A stretch of 33,566 nucleotides of DNA. Source: Mycobacterium sp. KBS0706 (GTDB lineage: Bacteria > Pseudomonadota > Alphaproteobacteria > DSM-16000 > Inquilinaceae). The stretch spans positions 1-33,566 of the forward strand of contig NZ_VCCH02000086.1 in assembly GCF_005938675.2 (NCBI RefSeq). Reading direction: 5' to 3'. The notes below the pieces were generated by a model. It made no database searches and was not told the DNA's origin. It worked only from the letters and a program-made list of their open reading frames with translations. A program made the translations under genes and the position numbers. Shown in pieces: positions 7,657 to 16,752 of the stretch; position 1 is the first letter of the stretch; every line of letters begins with the position of its first letter.

Positions 7657-8382
7657 CTACATGCCGCCGGCGCGGTGCAACTCCAGCGCCTGGGCGCCCT
7701 GCTGCACCGTCAGGCCCTGCTGCGACAGGATCTGGTTGAGCTGGGTCTGGTCGCCGGGGAAGCGCAGCTCCAGCACCGCCTGCCGCGCCGTCAGGCTGAC
7801 CAGGGAGGACGAGACCATGCCGCCGAGGCGGGTCAGCCGGCCCTGCACGTCGTACCAGTCGGCCGGCGCCGCGATCGGCACCGTGACGGTGACGGAGCCG
7901 CGCGCCTCGAAGCCGGGGGCTGCGCCCGGCTGCGGCTGGGTTCCGGGAACCGCGCCCGGGAGGGTCGCGGTGACCGGCGGCGCGGTGCCGCCCCCGGCCA
8001 GCAGCTGCTGCACGCCGGAGCTGCGGAAGGTGTAGGCCAGATTGGCGGAATAGTGTCCGGGCGAGGCCTGCTCCGACTTCACCTGGAAGCTCTGCACCAG
8101 CCGCTCGACATCGGCGTCGGACATGCCGGAGACCCGCGCCGGGTCGGCGCCGATCTGTTGCAGCAGCTGCTGCAGCCCCTTGCGCGGCCCCTGGGCGAAG
8201 GCCTTGGCGCGGGCCTCGGTCGCGTTCCCGGCGGTCGCCTCAACCGCGACATTGTCCACCGAATAGCCGGAGGCGCTGCCCGCGATCGGGGCCCCGCCGG
8301 GGGTCTGGGCACGCACCGGCACCAGCCCGGCACAGAGAAGCGCGGCTGCCAGAGCCAGGGTCGATCCGATGCGAAGCATCAT
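7657..8382 (-). CDS. DUF2066 domain-containing secreted protein
   Basis: This encodes 241 residues with a signal peptide (MMLRIGSTLALAAALLCAGLVPVRAQ). The N-terminal half carries the DUF2066-type pattern: VDNVAVEATAGNATEARAKA, then GLQQLLQQIG, ADVERLVQSFQVKSEQ and YSANLAYTFRSSGVQQLL. A Pro/Gly-rich linker (about 130-160) leads to a second beta-rich domain. DUF2066 proteins commonly lie beside purM and hda in proteobacteria, as here. The function is unknown; a periplasmic role is expected. The start ATG 8382 is 86 bp from the divergent purM start, so the two share a promoter region. Confidence 0.82.
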   Translation of the reverse strand: MMLRIGSTLALAAALLCAGLVPVRAQTPGGAPIAGSASGYSVDNVAVEATAGNATEARAKAFAQGPRKGLQQLLQQIGADPARVSGMSDADVERLVQSFQVKSEQASPGHYSANLAYTFRSSGVQQLLAGGGTAPPVTATLPGAVPGTQPQPGAAPGFEARGSVTVTVPIAAPADWYDVQGRLTRLGGMVSSSLVSLTARQAVLELRFPGDQTQLNQILSQQGLTVQQGAQALELHRAGGM

Positions 8383-8426
8383 TGCAATGCCTTCCGGTTT
8401 CGCTATGGTCCGCGCCCATCCGCACG

Positions 8427-8445
8427 GATAATCCGCCTTTATATA
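8427..8445 (+). promoter_or_regulatory. Possible -10 elements in the purM / DUF2066 divergent region
   Basis: The 86-bp divergent region holds GATAAT (8427-8432) and TATATA (8440-8445), the only AT-rich hexamers near purM. No convincing -35 hexamer lies at the right distance from either. At best this is a weak or activator-dependent promoter. No riboswitch-like structure is evident. Confidence 0.3.
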
Positions 8446-8468
8446 GCACCCCTCTCTGCGAGGTCATC

Positions 8469-9551
8469 ATGTGCCCGCCGGTCGACCCCAAGGACAGCTC
8501 CGACGCCTATGCCCGGGCCGGCGTGAACATCGCCGAGGGTGAGGCCTTCGTCGGCGACATCAAGCCTTTGGCCGAGAGCACCCGCCGCAGCGGCATGATG
8601 GAAGGCCTGGGCGGCTTCGGCGCGCTGTTCGACCCGAAGGCGGCCGGCTTCCGCGACCCGATCCTGGTCGCCGCCACCGACGGCGTCGGCACCAAGCTGA
8701 AGGTGGCGATCGAGACCGGCCGGCACGACACGGTCGGCATCGACCTCGTCGCCATGTGCGTCAACGACCTGGTGGTGCAGGGCGCCGAGCCGCTGTTCTT
8801 CCTCGACTATTTCGCCTCCGGCAGGCTGGACCGCTCGGTTGGAGTCGGTGTCCTTCGCGGCATCACCGAGGGCTGCCGCCAGGCCGGCTGTGCCCTGATC
8901 GGCGGCGAGACTGCGGAGATGCCGGGCATGTATGCCGCCGGCGACTATGACCTGGCCGGCTTCGCCGTCGGCGCGGTCGAGCGCGACCAGGCCCTGACCG
9001 GCCGCGACGTGCGCGATGGCGATGTGGTGCTGGGCCTGGCATCGACCGGCGTGCATTCCAACGGCTATTCGCTGGTCCGCCGCACCGTCGCCGAGGCCGG
9101 CTTGGCCTGGGATGCGCCGGCTCCCTTCGCCAACGACACCACGGTCGGCGAGGCCTTCCTGACCCCGACCCGGATCTATGTGAAGAGCAGCCTCGCGGCC
9201 ATCCATGCTGGCGGCGTCCACGCCCTGGCGCACATCACCGGCGGTGGGCTGACCGAGAACATCCCGCGGGTGCTGCCGGACGGGCTGGGCGTCGCCCTCG
9301 ACGCCGGCGGCTGGCCCCTGCCCCCGGTGTTCCGCTGGCTGAAGGCGCAGGGCGGGCTGAACCCAGCCGAGCTGGCCCGCACCTACAACTGCGGCATCGG
9401 CATGGTGCTGATCGTGGATCCTGCGCGGGCTGAGGCGGTGTCGGCCATCCTGGCCGGCCAGGGCGAGACCGTGCACCGGATCGGCCGGGTCGTCGTCGAT
9501 GCCGGGCATTCGGTGGCGATCGCCGGCACGGAGTCCGCATGGGCCGTCTGA
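8469..9551 (+). CDS. purM: Phosphoribosylformylglycinamidine cyclo-ligase (AIR synthetase)
   Basis: This encodes 360 residues from ATG 8469, preceded by AGGT. PurM closes the imidazole ring of FGAM with ATP to give AIR, the fifth step of de novo purine synthesis. Conserved landmarks are AYARAGVNIAEGEAFV at the N-terminus, the ATP-binding GVGTKLKVA (about residue 73), VAMCVNDLVVQGAEPLFFLDY (a family hallmark), IGGETAEMPGMY (about 143) and STGVHSNGYSLVR. The length is as in E. coli. The gene overlaps purN by 13 bp, so the two enzymes are co-translated. Confidence 0.97.
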   Translation: MCPPVDPKDSSDAYARAGVNIAEGEAFVGDIKPLAESTRRSGMMEGLGGFGALFDPKAAGFRDPILVAATDGVGTKLKVAIETGRHDTVGIDLVAMCVNDLVVQGAEPLFFLDYFASGRLDRSVGVGVLRGITEGCRQAGCALIGGETAEMPGMYAAGDYDLAGFAVGAVERDQALTGRDVRDGDVVLGLASTGVHSNGYSLVRRTVAEAGLAWDAPAPFANDTTVGEAFLTPTRIYVKSSLAAIHAGGVHALAHITGGGLTENIPRVLPDGLGVALDAGGWPLPPVFRWLKAQGGLNPAELARTYNCGIGMVLIVDPARAEAVSAILAGQGETVHRIGRVVVDAGHSVAIAGTESAWAV

Positions 9552-10186
9552 AGGTTGGAGTTTTGATCTCCGGCCGGGGCAGCAACATGGCGGCCCTGGC
9601 CGAGGCCTGCGCCGCGCCGGACTTCCCGGCCGAGATCGCGCTGGTGCTGTCAGACATCCCCGGCGCCGGCGGCCTTGCCACGGCATCCGGCCATGGCATC
9701 GCCACCGCCACGGTCGACCGCAAGGCCCATCCCTCCAAAGCCGCCTTCGAGGCGGCGATGGACGAGGCGCTGCGCGCCGCCGGCGTCGAGCTGGTCTGCC
9801 TGGCCGGCTTCATGCGGGTGCTGAGCGCCGATTTCGTCGGCCGCTGGCACGACCGCATCCTCAACATCCACCCCTCGCTGCTGCCGGCGTTCCCGGGGTT
9901 GCACACGCATGAGCGGGCGCTGGCCGCCGGGGTGAGGCTCGCCGGCTGCACGGTCCATATCGTGCGCCCGGTGGTCGATGACGGGCCGATCCTGGTCCAG
10001 GCCGCGGTGCCGGTGCTCGACGGCGACGACGCCGCCAGCCTGGCCGCGCGCATCCTGGTCGAGGAGCATCGCTGCTATCAGATGGCGCTGCGCTGGGTCG
10101 CCGAGGGGCGGGTCCGGATCGAGGATGGACGGGTCCGGATCGACGGCGCGATCGCGGCCGCAGGCGCGATCCGCAACCCATTGTGA
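9539..10186 (+). CDS. purN: Phosphoribosylglycinamide formyltransferase
   Basis: This encodes 215 residues. PurN transfers a formyl group from 10-formyl-THF to GAR in de novo purine synthesis. The N-terminus KVGVLISGRGSNMAALAEAC carries the phosphate-binding loop. The catalytic block NIHPSLLPAF (Asn and His) lies near residues 109-118, and the catalytic Asp is in VDDGPI near 147. The gene starts inside the last 13 bp of purM. Its stop codon is embedded in a CRP-type palindrome (10181-10198), so the regulatory element for the next gene begins exactly where purN ends. Confidence 0.97.
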   Translation: MGRLKVGVLISGRGSNMAALAEACAAPDFPAEIALVLSDIPGAGGLATASGHGIATATVDRKAHPSKAAFEAAMDEALRAAGVELVCLAGFMRVLSADFVGRWHDRILNIHPSLLPAFPGLHTHERALAAGVRLAGCTVHIVRPVVDDGPILVQAAVPVLDGDDAASLAARILVEEHRCYQMALRWVAEGRVRIEDGRVRIDGAIAAAGAIRNPL

Positions 10187-10198
10187 TAATTGTCACAA
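10181..10198. promoter_or_regulatory. CRP-type palindrome (TTGTGA-N6-TCACAA)
   Basis: TTGTGATAATTGTCACAA is a perfect 6-bp inverted repeat with a 6-nt spacer and contains the exact CRP consensus core TGTGA-N6-TCACA. It overlaps the purN TGA. Downstream, TCGACG (10207-10212) and TATTTC (10230-10235), 17 bp apart, could be a weak promoter for the oxidase subunit gene at 10312. The box would then be centred about 50 bp upstream of transcription start. A CRP/FNR-family regulator is the natural candidate; which one is not known. Confidence 0.6.
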
Positions 10199-10311
10199 AG
10201 TCCAACTCGACGCTGCGACAATTAAACCCTATTTCACTGGACAAGGCCGGGGGGCACCCGTAAATGGTGCCTCGATCGCAAACATACGAAAGCGTGACGA
10301 GGATGGGCGCG

Positions 10312-10455
10312 ATGGCCAGCGAAGGCACGAATCAGGTTCCGGAAGAACTGCTGGCCTCGCGCAAGCAGATGTATGCCAGCTTCGTGCGCTTCAGCACCTG
10401 GGGCATTGTCGCGATTGCCATCCTGCTGATCGGCATGGCGCTGTTCCTGCTCTGA
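10312..10455 (+). CDS. aa3-type cytochrome c oxidase subunit IV (small membrane subunit)
   Basis: This encodes 47 residues: a hydrophilic N-terminus (MASEGTNQVPEELLASRKQM) followed by YASFVRFSTWGIVAIA and one membrane span to the C-terminus. The length and layout match the tiny subunit IV (COX4_pro_2 type) of alphaproteobacterial aa3 cytochrome oxidases. ATG 10312 is chosen over ATGs at 10264 and 10303 because GAGGA lies 8 nt upstream and the family is about 45 aa long. The other oxidase subunits are not in the window. It has its own CRP-type box upstream and a strong terminator 15 bp downstream, so it is probably a single-gene transcript or the end of the purMN transcript. Confidence 0.75.
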   Translation: MASEGTNQVPEELLASRKQMYASFVRFSTWGIVAIAILLIGMALFLL

Positions 10456-10470
10456 TCTCGCCGTCGGCAG

Positions 10471-10504
10471 AAAAAAGGCCGGTCCTCGCGGACCGGCCTT
10501 TTTT
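10471..10504. terminator. Strong bidirectional rho-independent terminator
   Basis: This is a perfect 15-bp inverted repeat: AAAAAAGGCCGGTCC, loop TCGC, then the complement ending in six T. GC-rich core stems flanked by A- and T-runs make it active in both directions. It separates the oxidase subunit gene (plus) from ndk (minus). Confidence 0.95.
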
Positions 10505-10566
10505 GTTGCCGCAGGGCTGCCTTCAGCCATCCCCGTCCGAGCGGATATGGCCGCAAGCGCCTCGCA

Positions 10567-10986
10567 TCAGCCGACGATCTCGGTGCCGGCGAAGAAGAAG
10601 GCGATCTCGATCGCCGCGTTCTCGGCCGAATCGGAGCCATGCACCGAATTCGCCTCGATCGATTCCGCGAATTCCTTGCGGATGGTGCCTTCGGCGGCAT
10701 TGGCCGGGTTGGTGGCGCCCATGATCTCGCGGTTGCGGGCCACGGCGTTGTCGCCCTCGAGCACCTGGACCACGACCGGGCCCGAGATCATGAAGGCGCA
10801 GAGGTCGTTGAAGAACGGCCGCTCCTTGTGCACGCCGTAGAAGGCCTCGGCCTGGGCGCGGCTCAGCTGGAGCCGCTTCTGCGCGACGATGCGCAGGCCG
10901 GCGTCCTCGAACTTCGCGTTGATCTTGCCGGTCAGGTTGCGGCGGGTGGCATCCGGCTTGATGATGGAGAAGGTGCGCTCGGCCAT
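10567..10986 (-). CDS. ndk: Nucleoside diphosphate kinase
   Basis: This encodes 139 residues, the standard length. Ndk moves the terminal phosphate between nucleoside di- and triphosphates through a phospho-histidine, here His116 in NSVHGSDS. Other hallmarks are MAERTFSIIKPDA at the N-terminus, the Kpn-loop region around REIMGATNPANAAEGTIR, and the C-terminal EIAFFF. It has its own promoter (11031-11059). The pepA-holC-ndk-ABC-F grouping is common in alphaproteobacteria, although here the CoxL and PAP2 genes intervene. Confidence 0.97.
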   Translation of the reverse strand: MAERTFSIIKPDATRRNLTGKINAKFEDAGLRIVAQKRLQLSRAQAEAFYGVHKERPFFNDLCAFMISGPVVVQVLEGDNAVARNREIMGATNPANAAEGTIRKEFAESIEANSVHGSDSAENAAIEIAFFFAGTEIVG

Positions 10987-11030
10987 TGGATCCTCGGTTT
11001 TTCAGGCGTTGGCGATCGGAATTGCGCGGC

Positions 11031-11059
11031 CTTATAGACGGGCCGTCCCGATCCGGCAA
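11031..11059 (-). promoter_or_regulatory. Predicted sigma70 promoter of ndk
   Basis: On the minus strand TTGCCG (11059-11054) and TATAAG (11036-11031) are separated by exactly 17 bp. Five of six -10 bases match consensus. It would give a leader of about 35-40 nt before the ndk ATG at 10986. Confidence 0.6.
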
Positions 11060-11115
11060 CCGAAGCCGAATCCGAACGCCCGAATCCGGCCCGGTCGTGC
11101 TATGACCCCGCCGCC

Positions 11116-12999
<1,884 letters not shown>

Positions 13000-13005
13000 G
13001 GCCTC

Positions 13006-13124
13006 CCCCCACCCTCCCTCTCCCCGAGGAGAGGGAAACAGGAGCGCCGCTCCCTCACCTCTCCTTGGGGAGAGGTCGAAATTGCGCAGCGATTTCGGGT
13101 GAGGGGGTGGCCCCGCCCCCTCCT
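13006..13124. repeat. Nested inverted-repeat intergenic element
   Basis: The region between two convergent genes is built of stacked palindromes: CCCTCTCC-CCGA-GGAGAGGG (13016-13035), CCTCTCC-TTGG-GGAGAGG (13058-13075), CGAAAT-N9-ATTTCG (13077-13097), and outer arms CCCTCACC (13052-13059) and GGTGAGGG (13098-13105) enclosing the last two. The flanks are C-runs and G-runs. This composition resembles dispersed CCCTCTCCCC/GAGAGGG repeats common in GC-rich proteobacterial genomes. It may act as a two-way transcription barrier. No open gene is seen in it. Confidence 0.7.
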
Positions 13125-15446
13125 TTACTGCAGCGCCTCCCACACCACCGCCGGGGTCAGCGGCATCTGCAGCCGGTCGGCGGCCTCGGCCCGGCCGGCG
13201 CGTGCCAGGGCGTCGGCCACGGCGTTCACCACCGCCGGCGTGGCGCCGATGGTGCCGAGTTCGCCCACGCCCTTCACGCCCAGCGGGTTGTTCAGGCACG
13301 GTATCGATTCGTCGAGCACATGGACGAAGCTGCGGATGACGTCGGCGCGCGGCACGCCGTAATCCATCAGCGTGGCCGTCATGACCTGCCCGGTCTCGCG
13401 GTCATAGACCATGTGCTCGCCCAGCGCCTGGCCGATGCCCTGGACCGCGCCGCCGTCGAGCTGGCCGCGCACGATCATCGGGTTGACCACCCGGCCGACA
13501 TCGTTGGCCGAGACGTAGGAGACGATGTCGACCGTGCCGGTCTCCGGATCCAGCTCGACCTCGCAGATGTGGCAGCCATTCGGCCAGCTCGGGCCCTTCA
13601 CCGTGCTGGTGGCGTCGATGAAGATGCGGCGGTCCGGCTGGCGGTCCGCCAGCTCGAACAGGCCGATCGCCCGGTCGGTGCCGGCGATCCGGAACACGCC
13701 CTCGGCATATTCGATGTCGGCCGCCGCGGCCTCCAGCGCGTCCCCGGCCAGATCTCGCCCGGCGTCGACCGCCTGCTCGGAGGCATGGCGGATCGCCGAG
13801 CCGGCGGTGAACAGCGACCGCGAGCCGGCGCTGCCGAAGCCCTGGCCGCGGTCGGTGTCGCCCATGACGATGTGGATCCGGTCGATCGGCACGCCGAAGA
13901 CGTCGACCACCAGCTGGGCGTAGGAGGTGGCGATCCCCTGCCCCATCGGCATGGTTGCCGCGTAGACCTCGATGTCGCCGTCGCCGGAGACCCGGACCGT
14001 CACCCGCTCCTCGAACACATTGCCGCCGGTCCATTCCAGGAACGAGGCCAGGCCGCGGCCGCGCAGCTTGCCGCGGGCCCGGGACTCGGCCTCGCGGGCG
14101 GCGAAGCCGTCCCAGTCGGCAAGATCCACGGCCTGGTCGATGATCGAGCCGAACTTGCCGCTGTCATAGGTCTGGCCCATGGCGTTGGTGTAAGGCATCT
14201 GCTCGGGGTGGACGAGGTTGCGGCGGCGGATCTCGACCGGGTCGAGGCCGAGCTGCCGCGCCGCGGCGTCGAACAGCCGCTCGATCAGGTAGATCGCCTC
14301 CGGCCGCCCGGCGCCGCGATAGGCGCCGGTCGGCGCCGTATGGGTCAGGAGGGCCGTAAAATCGAAGTCGATGGTGCGGATGTCGTAGATGCTGGTCGAC
14401 ACCCAGGGGCCGATCATCAGCTGGATGATGATGCCCGCCGTGGTGGCATAGGCGCCGACATTGGCATGCGACCGCACCCGGTAGCCCAGCACCTTGCCGG
14501 TCGCGTCCAGCGCCAGCTCGGCACGGCTCTCGACGTCGCGGCCATGGGTCGCCGCCAGGAACTCCTCGATCCGCTCGGCGGTCCATTTCACCGGCCGCCG
14601 CAGCTTGCGCGCGGCATAGGCCACCAGGATGTCCTCGGGGTAGAGGCCGGTCTTCATGCCGAAGCCGCCACCGACATCGTCGACCACCACCCGCACCTTG
14701 TCCCGCGGGATGCCGAGCACCGCGTCGCACAGGGTGTCGCGCGCGCCGGACGGCATCTGGCTGGACAGGCGCAGCGTCAGCTTATCGGCCTCGACATCGT
14801 ATTCGGCCTGGGAGCTGCGCGGCTCCATCGGCGTCGGCGCCAGGCGCTGGTTGACGATGTCCAGCGAGACGATATGGGCGGCGGCCTGGAAGGCGGCATC
14901 GGTCGCGGCGGCGTCGCCGTGCCGCATCTGCGCCGCGACGTTGCCGGTCGCCGCCGGCCAGACCTGCGGCGCATCCGGCGCCAGGGCCTGCGTCACCCCC
15001 GTGACGGCGGGCAGCTCGTCATACTCGACCACGATGGCGTCGAGCGCGTCCTTCAGCACGGCCCGGCTTTCGGCCACCAGCGCGACCACGGCCTCGCCGA
15101 CGAAGCGCACCACCTCATGCGCCAGGGCCGGCCGCAGCGGCGACGCGCCGGGCGATCCGTCCGGCCGCTTGAAGATCGGCGCCAGCGGCAACGGCTTGAC
15201 CCCGTCCGCGACCAGATCGGCGCCGGTTACCACCGCGACCACGCCGGGCATCGCCAGCGCCTCGGACGCGTCGATCGACACGATCCGGGCATGCGGATGC
15301 GGCGAGCGCAGGAAGCCGAGCCAGGTCTGTCCGGGCAGGGAGATGTCGTCGCTGAATCGGCCGGCGCCGGCCAGCAGCCCGGCATCCTCGATCCGCCGCA
15401 CCTCGCGCCCGCTGCCGAACCGCCCGACAGTCGATCTATCCGTCAT
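13125..15446 (-). CDS. Molybdopterin-binding large subunit of xanthine dehydrogenase/CO dehydrogenase family (CoxL-like, form II)
   Basis: This encodes 773 residues from ATG 15446, preceded by AAGGTG at 7 nt. The N-terminal aldehyde oxidase/xanthine dehydrogenase a/b hammerhead domain begins with RRIEDAGLLAGAGRFSDDI. The Mo-cofactor domain follows, with VVVDDVGGGFGMKTGLYPED, AYRGAGRPEA (about residue 372), GQGIATSYAQ and the C-terminal GVKGVGELG carrying the catalytic Glu (about 729). The AYRGAGR loop, not AYRCSFR, marks a form II or other hydroxylase rather than true CO dehydrogenase. No FAD (medium) or 2Fe-2S (small) subunit gene lies beside it, so it is an orphan here. The substrate is unknown; it is likely an aldehyde, purine or other heterocycle. 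Confidence 0.9.
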   Translation of the reverse strand: MTDRSTVGRFGSGREVRRIEDAGLLAGAGRFSDDISLPGQTWLGFLRSPHPHARIVSIDASEALAMPGVVAVVTGADLVADGVKPLPLAPIFKRPDGSPGASPLRPALAHEVVRFVGEAVVALVAESRAVLKDALDAIVVEYDELPAVTGVTQALAPDAPQVWPAATGNVAAQMRHGDAAATDAAFQAAAHIVSLDIVNQRLAPTPMEPRSSQAEYDVEADKLTLRLSSQMPSGARDTLCDAVLGIPRDKVRVVVDDVGGGFGMKTGLYPEDILVAYAARKLRRPVKWTAERIEEFLAATHGRDVESRAELALDATGKVLGYRVRSHANVGAYATTAGIIIQLMIGPWVSTSIYDIRTIDFDFTALLTHTAPTGAYRGAGRPEAIYLIERLFDAAARQLGLDPVEIRRRNLVHPEQMPYTNAMGQTYDSGKFGSIIDQAVDLADWDGFAAREAESRARGKLRGRGLASFLEWTGGNVFEERVTVRVSGDGDIEVYAATMPMGQGIATSYAQLVVDVFGVPIDRIHIVMGDTDRGQGFGSAGSRSLFTAGSAIRHASEQAVDAGRDLAGDALEAAAADIEYAEGVFRIAGTDRAIGLFELADRQPDRRIFIDATSTVKGPSWPNGCHICEVELDPETGTVDIVSYVSANDVGRVVNPMIVRGQLDGGAVQGIGQALGEHMVYDRETGQVMTATLMDYGVPRADVIRSFVHVLDESIPCLNNPLGVKGVGELGTIGATPAVVNAVADALARAGRAEAADRLQMPLTPAVVWEALQ

Positions 15447-15570
15447 CACTCGTCACCTTGGCTGGGAAACCGCCGGGATGCCTGATCCGCGACGGCCTTG
15501 GCTGCCAGTCTATATGGTCGCGATTGGCGTCTGTGCACCACTCGCCGGACAAATCGGCTACGGCTGCAAC

Positions 15571-16281
15571 TCACCTCGGCTCCGGCCAGCGGATCAGGCC
15601 GCGGGTGAAGTCGCGCCAGGCGGCGACCGTGCTCCAGCGGTCGAACAGCAGGGCGTGCAGCCCGGCGCTGACCAGCAGCGTCACGGCGGCGGCGAAGACC
15701 ACGTCGCTGAAGAAATGCCCGCCCATGCCGATGCGCAGCAGGCCCAGCAGGCCGCCCAGCGTCATCGATCCCCAGAAGATCCGGCGGCGGCGCCGCGCCG
15801 GCACGACATAGGCGACGCTGTGGACGACGAAACCGACGGTCGGGTCGCCGGCGACGAAGGAGCAGTTGCGGCTGCACTGGCCGGCCGGGATCAGCGGCGG
15901 GGTGAAGGTCGCGCTGCCGCCGAACGCCTCGACCTGGCGCGGCCGGGCCCGGCCCCAATGGTCCTTGAGCACCGCGTTGGCCACCAGCCCCGGCCCGATC
16001 GCAAGGGCCAGCGCCAGGAAGGTCCAGCGCCGCGCATCGAGGCCAAGCAGCCGCCGCTGCCGCCACCAGGTCCAGCCAGCGGCGAGCAGAAGCAGCACGG
16101 CGGCGGTGCGGACCAGGACCTGCACCACCTCGTGGAACGCCTCGGCCAGTGGCGCGCCGTCCCAGGCGAAGCCGCGGCCGGGGGCGTAGAACCAGCCGGA
16201 GACGATGAGGTCGATCCCGGGCAGGAGGACCAGCAGGGCACAGAGGGCGACCGCGAGCCACAGCGCGATGCGCGGCGTCAC
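15571..16281 (-). CDS. PAP2-family membrane phosphatase with altered motif 2
   Basis: This encodes 236 residues with about six hydrophobic segments. The PAP2 motifs are seen in order: KDHWGRARP (K-x6-RP, complete), then NCSFVAGDPTVGF where most members have PSGH, and RIGMGGHFFSD (R-x5-H-x3-D, complete). Motif 2 therefore lacks both the usual Ser and the proton-donor His. The CSF prefix recalls lipid A phosphatases of the LpxE/LpxF type. The likely role is dephosphorylation of a membrane lipid such as lipid A, undecaprenyl diphosphate or phosphatidylglycerol phosphate, if it is active at all. It overlaps holC by 4 bp, so it is in the pepA-holC transcript. Confidence 0.82.
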   Translation of the reverse strand: MTPRIALWLAVALCALLVLLPGIDLIVSGWFYAPGRGFAWDGAPLAEAFHEVVQVLVRTAAVLLLLAAGWTWWRQRRLLGLDARRWTFLALALAIGPGLVANAVLKDHWGRARPRQVEAFGGSATFTPPLIPAGQCSRNCSFVAGDPTVGFVVHSVAYVVPARRRRRIFWGSMTLGGLLGLLRIGMGGHFFSDVVFAAAVTLLVSAGLHALLFDRWSTVAAWRDFTRGLIRWPEPR

Positions 16282-16739
16282 CCGCCCACCCGTTGCTTCT
16301 CGCTCCAGGCCCCGCCCTCGTCCTGCTGGTAGTAGACCAGGGTGTGGCCGGCGTCCCGCAGCCGCTTCCAGCGGCCGCGGGCGGCCTGCACCGCTTCAGG
16401 ATCGTTGCCGTCGAACAGGTCGCAGACCGTGGCGAAGGCGCCATCGCCATCCGACTCCGCGCCGTCGCCCAGGAACAGCACCTGGGCGGCGTTCGGATTC
16501 TCCATCTGGTCGGTGATCCAGACCGGCTGCTCCTCGGCGAAGCCGTCGCGCCTGGTGCCGTGCGGCAGGAAGCCTTCCTTGGAATAAGTCCAGAGATGGC
16601 CGGCCAGGCTCTCCGCCCGCTCCTCCGAGCCGACGCGAACCACCGCCCGCCAGCCGCGCTGCAGCGTCCGGTCGAGCAGCACCGGCAGGGTCTGCTCGAA
16701 CGTCCGCGCGGTCAGATGGTAAAACCGGATTTCTGCCAT
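16278..16739 (-). CDS. holC: DNA polymerase III chi subunit
   Basis: This encodes 153 residues from ATG 16739; a TTG one codon upstream is also in frame. The chi subunit links the clamp loader to single-stranded-DNA-binding protein. It is recognised by IRFYHLTARTFEQTLPVLLDR, GWRAVVRVGSEERAESLAGHLWTY, and the FLPHGT...QPVWIT segment, all typical of HolC, and by its classical position 13 bp after pepA. The C-terminal half contains the expected RWKRLRDAGHTLVYYQQDEGGAW. It is translationally coupled to the PAP2 gene downstream. Confidence 0.92.
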   Translation of the reverse strand: MAEIRFYHLTARTFEQTLPVLLDRTLQRGWRAVVRVGSEERAESLAGHLWTYSKEGFLPHGTRRDGFAEEQPVWITDQMENPNAAQVLFLGDGAESDGDGAFATVCDLFDGNDPEAVQAARGRWKRLRDAGHTLVYYQQDEGGAWSEKQRVGG

Positions 16740-16752
16740 CAAGTTCTTGGCA

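Noticed and set aside
8383..8468. Possible purine riboswitch before purM
   Set aside because: The divergent region is only 86 bp and shows no paired stems or terminator of the expected kind.
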